The position numbers were made by a program, and so were the translations under genes. From positions 248,001-312,000 of the forward strand of contig NC_010794.1 in the NCBI RefSeq assembly GCF_000019665.1: a DNA stretch of 64,000 nt. Reading direction: 5' to 3'. Shown one piece after another: positions 18,987 to 26,316 of this stretch. Every line of letters begins with the position of its first letter. The stretch's first letter is position 1. Origin of the DNA: Methylacidiphilum infernorum V4. GTDB lineage: Bacteria > Verrucomicrobiota > Verrucomicrobiia > Methylacidiphilales > Methylacidiphilaceae. The notes under the pieces were generated by a model. That model was not told the DNA's origin, made no database searches, and saw only the letters and a program-made list of their open reading frames with translations.

Positions 18987-19079
18987 ATGCTTGGAGAATT
19001 TAAAAAAGAAAGCCTTTTTTTGTTGGGCATGGTGGGGAATAGGGGATTCTGCTCCACGGCCTGGCCTTATCCATGCTAG
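18987..19079 (+). CDS. possible 30-aa small protein
   Basis: A frame starting at ATG 18987 encodes 30 residues beginning MLGEFKKESLFLLGMVGN and containing two cysteines. It has a GGAG-type ribosome site upstream and lies between the oxidase gene and the next small membrane protein. There is no homology support, and it may be a chance frame. It is listed because small subunits often follow oxidase genes. Confidence 0.2.
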   Translation: MLGEFKKESLFLLGMVGNRGFCSTAWPYPC

Positions 19080-19100
19080 AGGAGAAAAGAGGATCAAAGG

Positions 19101-19331
19101 ATGATGAGCGGGAAAGAATGGGTATTTAGTTTTATTGAACTGGACGAAAGGCTAAGCATTGCGGCCATGTTCTCTGGGCTTTTTCTCATTGGATTAGTGT
19201 TGTTTCTTCTTGTCCTTTTTATCATTTTTGCATGGAATTTAAAGAGGAAAGAAACACAACTGCCCCCCGCTTATTCTGAATTTCTTTTTTCTGACGAACC
19301 ATTCGAAGAAGAAGAGCATTGGCAAGAGTAA
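19101..19331 (+). CDS. small single-pass membrane protein
   Basis: The 76-residue product has a charged N-terminus, one long membrane helix (IAAMFSGLFLIGLVLFLLVLFIIFAWNL) and an acidic tail rich in Glu and Phe. A GAGG-type ribosome site precedes paired ATG codons at 19101 and 19104. It follows the orphan oxidase subunit I on the same strand and could be an accessory or assembly subunit. That is inferred from position only, and no family is recognised. Confidence 0.6.
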   Translation: MMSGKEWVFSFIELDERLSIAAMFSGLFLIGLVLFLLVLFIIFAWNLKRKETQLPPAYSEFLFSDEPFEEEEHWQE

Positions 19332-19352
19332 ACAACGGTCAAAAAAGAAAGC

Positions 19353-20726
19353 CTAAATAGCTATCGGTTGTCCTGGAGAAGGAATCACGAGGTTAATCTG
19401 AGGGCTTTCTTCCTCTAGTCTTTGTTTGAACCAATCCAGAGCGTTGGGATCCCCGTGGACCAGAATACATGTTCTTGGCTCAAGGAGTTGGATGTAAGAT
19501 AAGATGTCCTCTCTTAAGGCGTGGCTGGTAAGATCAAAATGATCCACTTCACAAAGGACCGGTTGAGGTTTGCTTGAGCTGTTGAGCACAACAAGATTTC
19601 CTCTAGGCGTGGCGAGAAGTTGACCGGCTGGAGAGTCTGGATCACAATAGCCGACAAAAAATATGGAGTTTTTTTCGTTGGGCAAGAATTTTTGAGCCAA
19701 GATATTGGAAATGGTATTTTCATTCATCATCCCGGAGGTAACGAGATAGATTTCCCCTTTTGCCGGTTGAATACGGTGGGTTTTTTTCCCATTGATGACT
19801 ATGGGAGCTATGGTATCCAGGATTTTGAATCCCGGGTATCTCCTTAAAGATCTTGAAGAAAGTTTATCGTAAATTTCAGAAAAACTTCTACTTAATCCTC
19901 CAATGTAGATGGGACATTTTCTCAGCCTGCCCTCTTGTTGTTCGAAAAAAAGGGTAGTCAGGGTTTCTTGGGTTTTCCCGAGAGCAAAAATCGGGATGAG
20001 AACCGATCCTCCCCTATCGAAAGTATTTTCTATGCTCTCGACCAGTCTTTGAATTTCTGTCTGTCGGGTTACTCCCTTCTCCATTTCAAGGGCACCCCGG
20101 GTGGATTCGATGATAAGGACATCTATTCCCTCTGTAGGGAAATCCGCGGGAAGCATCAGGGTTTGTTCTTTGAAGCTGACATCTCCGGTATAAAATATTC
20201 TTCTCCCTCGGTGGAATATACGAACTCCTACAGCTCCAAGTATATGTCCACTCGGGTAAAACCGAAAAGTCAGGGGTTCATGCTTGGGATTGGGATAACC
20301 ATTTAAGGACCATTCCTTATTAATGTGACAGGCTTGCCATCGTTCCGTACCCTGATCAATCTCTTTATGAGTATAAAGAGGATATTCAGGAAGTTGCAGA
20401 GCAAGCCTCTGTTTAAGCATGACTTCAACAGAATTGTGAAGGAGGGGAGGAGTTAAATAATAGGTGGGTTCGCTTAAGAAGACCTTGAGGTTTGGATATT
20501 TTCTGAGATATAAGGGCAAAGCTCCCGTATGGTCATGATGAGCATGGCTTATGATAAGGCAATCTATTGGATAGTCTTCCAAGCTTTGAAAATTTGGCGT
20601 AGCCAGTTCTCCTTCAATTTTGGGGTGAAGCCCCGCATCGAGAACTATTCGACCGTCCTCTCCAAAGTCTAAAAAATAAGAATTGGCCCCTATTTCTAGA
20701 GAACGTGTTAAATTTATAAATTTCAC
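19353..20726 (-). CDS. metallo-beta-lactamase/beta-CASP RNA-processing nuclease
   Basis: The 457-residue protein has the MBL signature HAHHDHTGALP and later metal ligands (FYPSGHILGAVG, YTGDVSF). It also has the beta-CASP insertion with LIPIFALGKTQETL and the closing LTSHALREDILSYI and LVHGDPNALDWF. These belong to the CPSF73/YSH1-like RNA-processing exonuclease family. Such proteins cut or trim RNA, acting in the cytoplasm. The start appears to be GTG at 20726. It is a single-gene unit, convergent with the small membrane protein gene. Confidence 0.88.
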   Translation of the reverse strand: MKFINLTRSLEIGANSYFLDFGEDGRIVLDAGLHPKIEGELATPNFQSLEDYPIDCLIISHAHHDHTGALPLYLRKYPNLKVFLSEPTYYLTPPLLHNSVEVMLKQRLALQLPEYPLYTHKEIDQGTERWQACHINKEWSLNGYPNPKHEPLTFRFYPSGHILGAVGVRIFHRGRRIFYTGDVSFKEQTLMLPADFPTEGIDVLIIESTRGALEMEKGVTRQTEIQRLVESIENTFDRGGSVLIPIFALGKTQETLTTLFFEQQEGRLRKCPIYIGGLSRSFSEIYDKLSSRSLRRYPGFKILDTIAPIVINGKKTHRIQPAKGEIYLVTSGMMNENTISNILAQKFLPNEKNSIFFVGYCDPDSPAGQLLATPRGNLVVLNSSSKPQPVLCEVDHFDLTSHALREDILSYIQLLEPRTCILVHGDPNALDWFKQRLEEESPQINLVIPSPGQPIAI

Positions 20727-20872
20727 TAAACTAAACGATAAAATGGAAAAACAATTCTTTTTTTGTGGGTAGTTAATTTTTTAGTTAATTTATTTTTCGT
20801 TATAAATCAAGGGAAAATCAGCATTTTTCTTCGGCTTGGTTGCCCTTAAAATATAGGAAAATAGTTATCCCC

Positions 20873-21886
20873 ATGAAAGCCTTGTTGTTAACAACTCCCT
20901 CTGCGATAGAAAAGCAGCCCTTGCGGTTAGAGCAAGTCGATATCCCCTATCCCAAGGAAGATGAAGTGTTGGTTAAAATTGAAGCGTGTGGAGTTTGTCG
21001 ATCCAATCTTCACATGATCGAAGGAGAATGGCTACAAAGAGGAATTCCCGCAAAACTTCCCATTATTCCGGGACACGAGATCGTGGGTAGGGTGGAGGAT
21101 GTGGGCGATAGGGTTAGGCATTTCAAAAAAGGAGATCGCGTGGGGCTACAACCGCTTTGGCTCTCTTGTGGTCACTGTTCCTATTGTTGGACAGGTAGAG
21201 AAGAACTTTGCCCGGAGAAAGAGATCACGGGAGAAACCGTAGATGGAGGGTATGCGGAGTATGTATTGGGTAAAGAAGATCATTTATATCCAGTTCCTGA
21301 AACTCTTTCGGCTATGGAAGCAGCGCCTTTATTTTGTCCTGGAATTACCGCTTACCATGCGCTCAAAAGGGTGGGTAACGTGATGGGCAAGCGGGTAGCC
21401 ATTTTTGGTATAGGCGGGGTGGGGCATATGGCCCTGCAGTTTGCCCGAGTTGCCGGAGCGACCACCATTGCTATTTCTAGAAATCCTATTCATTTGCAGG
21501 TCGCAAAAGAGTTGGGTGCAGAAGAGTGCATTCATGGAGAAGATAGAAGCGCTCTTGAAAAATTAAAAAGAGAGGGAGCTGTAGACTGTGCGATCGTTTT
21601 TGCCCCTTCAAGCGCTGTGGCACAGTTGGCAATCTCTTTAGTCAATGCCGGGGGAAAGGTTGTTTTAGGGGTCAATGTTGAGCTTGGCAGCTTTTCTTTT
21701 GTCGAGGAAAAAACCGTTTTAGGGACGGTCATTGGATCAAGAGAAGAAATGAGAGAAGTCCTTCGACTTGCGGAAGAACGCAAAGTCAAGCCGATCAGCC
21801 AGGGCTTTTCCCTTGAAGATGCCCCGGAGGCTTTAATGAAGCTTAAAAAGGGCGAAATTATCATGCGTGCTGTCCTGGTGTTATAA
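20873..21886 (+). CDS. zinc-dependent alcohol dehydrogenase
   Basis: The product belongs to the medium-chain Zn alcohol dehydrogenase family. The catalytic-zinc region ACGVCRSNLHMIEG is followed by PGHEIVGRVEDVG and the structural-zinc cysteines in CGHCSYCWTGREELC. The Rossmann NAD(P) motif is VAIFGIGGVGHMALQFA. The catalytic-zinc pattern has Arg-Ser where many homologues have His/Arg-Thr. The ATG at 20873 fits the family N-terminus; a TTG 33 bases upstream is also open. In a methanotroph it might oxidise secondary alcohols or reduce aldehydes, but the substrate is not deducible. Confidence 0.88.
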   Translation: MKALLLTTPSAIEKQPLRLEQVDIPYPKEDEVLVKIEACGVCRSNLHMIEGEWLQRGIPAKLPIIPGHEIVGRVEDVGDRVRHFKKGDRVGLQPLWLSCGHCSYCWTGREELCPEKEITGETVDGGYAEYVLGKEDHLYPVPETLSAMEAAPLFCPGITAYHALKRVGNVMGKRVAIFGIGGVGHMALQFARVAGATTIAISRNPIHLQVAKELGAEECIHGEDRSALEKLKREGAVDCAIVFAPSSAVAQLAISLVNAGGKVVLGVNVELGSFSFVEEKTVLGTVIGSREEMREVLRLAEERKVKPISQGFSLEDAPEALMKLKKGEIIMRAVLVL

Positions 21887-21925
21887 CCCATTTCTTCGGT
21901 TGATGATTGTTCAAGCCGTTTTCTT

Positions 21926-22732
21926 TTAAGCTAGTTCTTTCAATATCTTTCCCCAGGGGTCGTTCGCAAGAATAGGGTTATTCAATTGCAGTTTTGATAG
22001 ATTCTGCACCAGGCCGAGGAATTTTTTAAGGTCTTCGGGGAGAGGAGAATAGAATTGCTTCTTATCTCCTTTCCAAAAAAAGGAAAGGTAAGCAGCGTGT
22101 AAGGCATGCCTTGGTAGAAGCAAAACTTTTTCCATCTCTTCGGTCCATCCCCGTTTTGCAAATTCTAGAAAAAATGAAGGATTGGGGCCGTAAAGTTTAT
22201 CTCCCACAACCGGGTGTCTTATCGTGGAAAGATGCACCCTGATTTGATGCAACTTCCCGGTAAGAGGTCTAACCCAGAGCAAACTATACCCTCCGCCATG
22301 TCCAAGAGGATAAATTTCTGTTACGGATTGGGTTCCATGGGGAACTATCCCCTGGCGAATAACAATCTCGTTACCCTTAGCTCCTCCCAGGTATCCAAGG
22401 GGAGCTTCGATTTTTAAATAATCCGCTTTGAGTTCTCCCCAACTAATGGCCAAGTATCCTTTTTGAATGAGCCGTTTTTCCATCTGCCTCCCGAAATAAG
22501 CAGCGGCGGCGGAATTTTTGGCTACCACTAACAGTCCGCTTGTTTCCCGGTCTAGTCTATGGATGAGTTTAAAGGAAATTCCTGGATGCAGGTTTTGCAG
22601 CCATTCCAAAATACTTGGACCTTTCTTTTTCCTCGTGGGATGGGAGAGTAAAAAAGGGGGTTTATCGACGATGAGATAATCCTGGCATTCTTCAACAATA
22701 CGGGGTAAATAGGGAGGCTCAGGTGAAATCAT
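21926..22732 (-). CDS. RluA-family RNA pseudouridine synthase
   Basis: The 268-residue protein carries the RluA catalytic motif IHRLDRETSGLLVVAKN, with the essential Asp, and the C-terminal pattern TGKLHQIRVHLSTIRHPVVGDKLYG. It isomerises uridine to pseudouridine in rRNA or tRNA. No S4 domain is present at the N-terminus, so it is the short, RluA/RluC-core type, and its exact target site is unknown. It is convergent with the alcohol dehydrogenase gene. Confidence 0.9.
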   Translation of the reverse strand: MISPEPPYLPRIVEECQDYLIVDKPPFLLSHPTRKKKGPSILEWLQNLHPGISFKLIHRLDRETSGLLVVAKNSAAAAYFGRQMEKRLIQKGYLAISWGELKADYLKIEAPLGYLGGAKGNEIVIRQGIVPHGTQSVTEIYPLGHGGGYSLLWVRPLTGKLHQIRVHLSTIRHPVVGDKLYGPNPSFFLEFAKRGWTEEMEKVLLLPRHALHAAYLSFFWKGDKKQFYSPLPEDLKKFLGLVQNLSKLQLNNPILANDPWGKILKELA

Positions 22733-23062
22733 AAGAAAGAGGCCAGGTTATTTTTCAATAGAGCTCCTTTTGAATCAACATAAAGTAAAAAGCTTTTGAA
22801 TTTCTTAGGCTATCTCAAAATAGAACGCCAGGGCCCAACTGCCCTCCCTTTTTAGCCTTTTAGACCGTATTTTAAATAATAAGGGAAAACAGAACAAAAG
22901 GCTTTTATTTATGAAAAGCCAACCTGCAAGAAAAAAAATGCAAAGGATAAAGCTATCAAAAGCTCATTATCCACCGGCAGAACCGCGGAGCATTGACATC
23001 CAAGAAGACTTGAAGCTTACGCATGGAAGTCGGTGGCTTATTGCCGGACTATCCAAATAAGC
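22733..23062. other. intergenic region without recognised genes
   Basis: About 330 bases lie between the pseudouridine synthase start and the end of the small periplasmic gene. A GGGC-rich patch occurs near 22830. No coding frame with a plausible ribosome site, tRNA or convincing hairpin-plus-T-run was found. Confidence 0.4.
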
Positions 23063-23422
23063 CTATTGGACTATCTCGGCATTTTCAATTAAATTGAATC
23101 CCTCTTTGCTCACCACTTTTCCTTTGACCGTAATCACTTGTTGTGCTTTTGAAACCAATTCCTTATTTATTGGCTTGTGTTCCCCGACAATGATGTAAAG
23201 CTTTCCATCCTCTCCCTTCAATCCCACAGGTAATCCCGATTCAATACAGGTTTTAGCGCACTTTAAGTGTTTTTCCCCTTCGGCGCCATGGTCAAGATAG
23301 CAGACCAGGTCTATAACTTTTCCTTTGATGACGGTCTTCTCTTCCTGGGCCTTAGAGATCACGCAGAATGGACCGAAGAACACTAAAAACGAAAAGATAA
23401 GAGAGAAACAGATTTTTTTCAT
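23063..23422 (-). CDS. small exported protein with paired cysteines, unknown function
   Basis: From ATG 23422 the product is 119 residues, with a clear signal peptide (MKKICFSLIFSFLVFF...) and a probable cleavage after SKAQ. The mature part reads KGKVIDLVCYLDHGAEGEKH, then CAKTCIESGLPVGL and a small beta-barrel-like end. Similar proteins occur in verrucomicrobia and other bacteria, with an absolutely kept Cys-Tyr-Leu-Asp...His...Cys...Cys pattern. That suggests metal or heme-associated chemistry in the periplasm, but no biochemical function is known to me. Upstream in-frame starts would bury the signal peptide. Confidence 0.7.
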   Translation of the reverse strand: MKKICFSLIFSFLVFFGPFCVISKAQEEKTVIKGKVIDLVCYLDHGAEGEKHLKCAKTCIESGLPVGLKGEDGKLYIIVGEHKPINKELVSKAQQVITVKGKVVSKEGFNLIENAEIVQ

Positions 23423-23694
23423 ATCGGTAAAAAGCTTAATATGATCTGAGGTCATTTTCAATAATGATCGTAGAAAAATACAGATATTCACTTCCAGAAA
23501 AATTCTTAGATCTGGAAGGATCAATTCGTTGAAAAAAATGGGGTTTTATTTCGAACCTCGTTATAGAAGCAAAACCAAAACCGGGTTAAAAAGAGTTTTT
23601 TTTTGGTCTTATTCCTTTCTCGAAGAATTCCCCAGCTAATGGGAACGGACTGTGTTTTGTGTGAAATGGAGAACGGTATGGGCTAATTTTGCAT

Positions 23695-24581
23695 GGATTT
23701 TTTTTAACCTATAGTAGCGGTTTTGGAAGCGAAAGGGCTATTCTTTTTTCCATGCTGGGAGAAGACTCTTTGGTTGTCCCGAGCTGAGTAAAGAAAAAGA
23801 AGTTCAAAAAATACCACATCGACTATCTTTTCCCCGATAACTACGACTACAGGAGTCTTGAGTCTTGGGAAAGCGAGGAAGAAAGGAAGGAGTGGATGCA
23901 CCCTTCTTATTTTTTCTTCGGGAGGGAGAGTGATTCTATTTCTGATACCTTCATGTACGATCTTCAAACCGGCCTTTTCCACTGGTGCGAAGCTCTTATT
24001 CCGGTAGGGGGAGAATTTGTTTATCCGGACTTTTATTCTTTTTTGAAACACAAAGTGTTTGGTGAGATGAAAAAGGTGTTATGAGCGGGGAGGAAGGGGA
24101 AAAAAATAAAAAGGGCTTGTCCTATTTAAAGAATAAGGAGGACAAGCCAGGTGAGCGAGCCGGATGAAAGAAAACTGACTTATTTCTCTTATAAAATTGT
24201 AGAAGTAAAGCGCATTGATCCCAAGGAAGGAGATGAACTCGAAAAAAAGTTCAAGAATGAGGTTCATGGAGAATTCCTTAAGTACTTGGCAAAAAACAAG
24301 CGGGAGAACCTGCTTCAGTGGGGGTTCACGGAAGATCAAATTAAAAACGATTTTCTAAACGGCAAGCTTCCTCGATTTCAAGATGATAACCGTTGGAGCG
24401 TAGACCACCGGATCCCCCTATTCCTTTCGGGCAACCTCGAGGACCCCAACAGCTTTGAGAACCTCGATTTTCTTCCGAACCCGCTTCACGATCTCAAAAC
24501 AAAGCTCATCGAGAATAAGATTGATCGGGTACTAAATAAGCTAGCAGGAAAGTATGGATCCTACGGCTTTCCCAAAAATGG
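23695..24581 (+). repeat. direct repeat copy A of the SUKH/HNH locus
   Basis: This segment matches 25433-26316 over about 880 bases at high identity. It covers the end of a SUKH domain, a 66-base spacer with the ribosome site, and the first ~143 codons of the HNH gene. The offset is 1744 bases across the spacer and 1735 after a 9-base length difference near 24380. Homology stops abruptly at the palindrome at 24561-24592. Confidence 0.9.
23698..24084 (+). pseudogene. truncated SUKH (SMI1/KNR4) domain relic
   Basis: In frame with the stop at 24082-24084, this stretch translates to the C-terminal SUKH domain seen in the intact gene at 24710-25828. Examples are SSGFGSERAILFS against SNGFWTEGAILFS, followed by a long near-identical tail from SWESEEERKEWMHPS to the end. 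An internal TGA at 23785-23787 and the missing 5' half show it is dead. Only the second SUKH repeat is represented. It precedes the first HNH gene exactly as the intact copy precedes the second. Confidence 0.88.
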
Positions 24582-24690
24582 GAAAGCCGTAGCGTTGGCT
24601 CACTCTCCTTTTTCGCATTATTGCGAACCGAAAACCTTGAGGATAAAAACAACCGTTGACGGGTCTTGGAAAAGCACAAAGCTTAAATGA
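24151..24690 (+). CDS. truncated HNH-type nuclease protein (copy 1)
   Basis: The 179-residue product starts at GTG 24151 after a strong AAGGAGG site. Residues up to about 143 match the N-terminal domain of the longer protein at 25895. They include the HNH-like core: VDHRIPLFLSGNL, then NLDFLPNPLHDLKTKL, with Asp-His, Asn and a distal His. After the palindrome at 24561-24592 the sequence departs completely and ends 30-odd residues later. It thus keeps the nuclease core but lacks the glycine-zipper and coiled parts. The SUKH gene starts 19 bases downstream, the usual toxin-then-immunity order. Confidence 0.7.
   Translation: MSEPDERKLTYFSYKIVEVKRIDPKEGDELEKKFKNEVHGEFLKYLAKNKRENLLQWGFTEDQIKNDFLNGKLPRFQDDNRWSVDHRIPLFLSGNLEDPNSFENLDFLPNPLHDLKTKLIENKIDRVLNKLAGKYGSYGFPKNGKAVALAHSPFSHYCEPKTLRIKTTVDGSWKSTKLK
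24561..24592. repeat. perfect 14-bp inverted repeat with 4-base loop
   Basis: CTACGGCTTTCCCA and its exact reverse complement flank AAAA. It lies inside copy 1 of the HNH gene exactly where homology with copy 2 ends. Copy 2 has an imperfect version, with GGCTTTCCCA on the left and TGGTGAAGGC on the right. The perfect form looks like a template-switch product that templated the right arm from the left. It has no T-run, so a terminator role is unlikely. Confidence 0.85.
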
Positions 24691-24709
24691 AATAAAAAAG
24701 AGGTATAGG

Positions 24710-25828
24710 ATGAACAAAGAATCCAAGCTAAAAAACCTACTGGAGACCTTGAGGTCTCACCAAGTAGAGCATCCCTACATTGAATTTAACCCACCGGCTT
24801 CCCCTCAGGCCATAGAGGAGGCGGACAGAAAATGCCAGGAAAAATTCGGCATTGCTTTACCCCGGGATTACAAGGAACTTCTTGGCTACGCCAACGGGTT
24901 TAGCTTTGGCTACGGTTACTTTTATTTCGCTGCCGATCACCGCACCTCTTGGTGGCAAAATCGGTCTTCGAATGCCATTTTTTTCCTGCGGTCTGATATT
25001 TACCGGGACCTGTTGGAGGAAAACGAAGGAAATAGAGAATTTTATAAAGGAAGCAAATCGAAATGGAACAACCCGAACTTTCTTTTTTTGGGAAGGACTC
25101 AAGGCGGCAGTCGCGAATATATCTATGACGTGCGGCTGAAGTGCTACCGGCGTGGATGTCTTGAAGATCAAGAATACAATTTTACTCCATTTGATACGCA
25201 AGAAGAAAGGCTGTACGAGGATTTCTACTCGATGCTTGAGGGGGAGCTGGCCTATTTTTTTGAGGTGTTAGGGCCCGCTCCAAGGCTGCTTGAACCGAAA
25301 GTGATCCACTTATTGCAAACGGTAAGGAGAAGCCGGTTTACAAACGAACGGTCGTTTCTTCCCCCGGCAAGCCCACGGGCGATCGAGGAAGCCGACCGGC
25401 GTTTCAGGGAGGAGCTGGGAATTTCCCTACCCGATTTTTACAAGGCATTCTTAGCCTTTAGCAACGGGTTTTGGACTGAAGGAGCTATCCTTTTTTCCAT
25501 CCCGGACGAAGACTCTCCCGTGGTCGCGTTAAGAAAAGAACAAGAAGCTGAAAAGTACAACATAGAATATCTTTTCCCCTATAACTACGACTACAGGAGT
25601 CTTGAGTCTTGGGAAAGCGAGGAAGAAAGGAAGGAGTGGATGCACCCCTCTTATTTTTTCTTCGGGAGGGAGAGGGATTCTTTTTTTGATACCTTCATGT
25701 ACGATCTTCAAACCGGCCTTTTCCACTGGTGCGAAGCTCTTATTCCGGTAGGGGGAGAATTTGTTTATCCGGACTTTTACTCTCTTTTGAAACACAAAGT
25801 GTTTGGTGTGATGGAAGAGGTGTTATGA
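24710..25828 (+). CDS. double SUKH-domain (SMI1/KNR4) putative immunity protein
   Basis: The 372-residue protein consists of two SUKH repeats, each starting with PPASP(Q/R)AIEEADR and running through ALPRDYKELLGYANGF or SLPDFYKAFLAFSNGF. SUKH proteins are known immunity factors that bind and block nuclease toxins of polymorphic toxin systems, and some have other scaffold roles. AGAGG precedes the ATG at 24710. It lies between two HNH-type genes and downstream of a dead SUKH fragment. The immunity role is inferred from the family and neighbours. Confidence 0.82.
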   Translation: MNKESKLKNLLETLRSHQVEHPYIEFNPPASPQAIEEADRKCQEKFGIALPRDYKELLGYANGFSFGYGYFYFAADHRTSWWQNRSSNAIFFLRSDIYRDLLEENEGNREFYKGSKSKWNNPNFLFLGRTQGGSREYIYDVRLKCYRRGCLEDQEYNFTPFDTQEERLYEDFYSMLEGELAYFFEVLGPAPRLLEPKVIHLLQTVRRSRFTNERSFLPPASPRAIEEADRRFREELGISLPDFYKAFLAFSNGFWTEGAILFSIPDEDSPVVALRKEQEAEKYNIEYLFPYNYDYRSLESWESEEERKEWMHPSYFFFGRERDSFFDTFMYDLQTGLFHWCEALIPVGGEFVYPDFYSLLKHKVFGVMEEVL

Positions 25829-26316
25829 GCGGGGAAGAAGGGGAAAAAAATAAAAAGGGCTTGTCCTATTTAAAAAATAAGGAGGACAAGCCAGGTGAGC
25901 GAGCCGGATGAAAAAAAACTGACTTATTTCTCTTATAAAATTGTAGAAGTAAAGCGCATTGATCCCAAGGAAAGAGATGAACTCGAAAAAAAGTTCTATA
26001 ATGAGGTTCGTGGAGAATACCTTAAGTACTTGGCAAAAAATAAGCGGAAGAGCCTGCTTCAATGGGGGTTTACGGAAGATCAAATTAAAAAATATTTTCT
26101 AAACGGCAAGCTTCCAGAAAAGTGCGGTTGGGACGTAGACCACCGGATCCCCCTATTCCTTTCGGGTAACCTTGAGAACCCCAACAGCTTTGACAACCTC
26201 GATTTTCTTCCGAAGCCATTGCACGATCTCAAAACAAAGCTCATCGACAGTAAGATTGATCGGGTACTAAATAAGCTAGCAAGAAAGTATGGATCCTACG
26301 GCTTTCCCAAAAATGG
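25433..26316 (+). repeat. direct repeat copy B of the SUKH/HNH locus
   Basis: This is the intact counterpart of copy A (23695-24581). It holds the 3' end of the double-SUKH gene, the conserved 66-base spacer with AAGGAGG, and the 5' quarter of the full-length HNH gene. Differences from copy A are mostly point changes plus small indels, so the duplication is recent relative to the divergence outside it. Confidence 0.9.
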
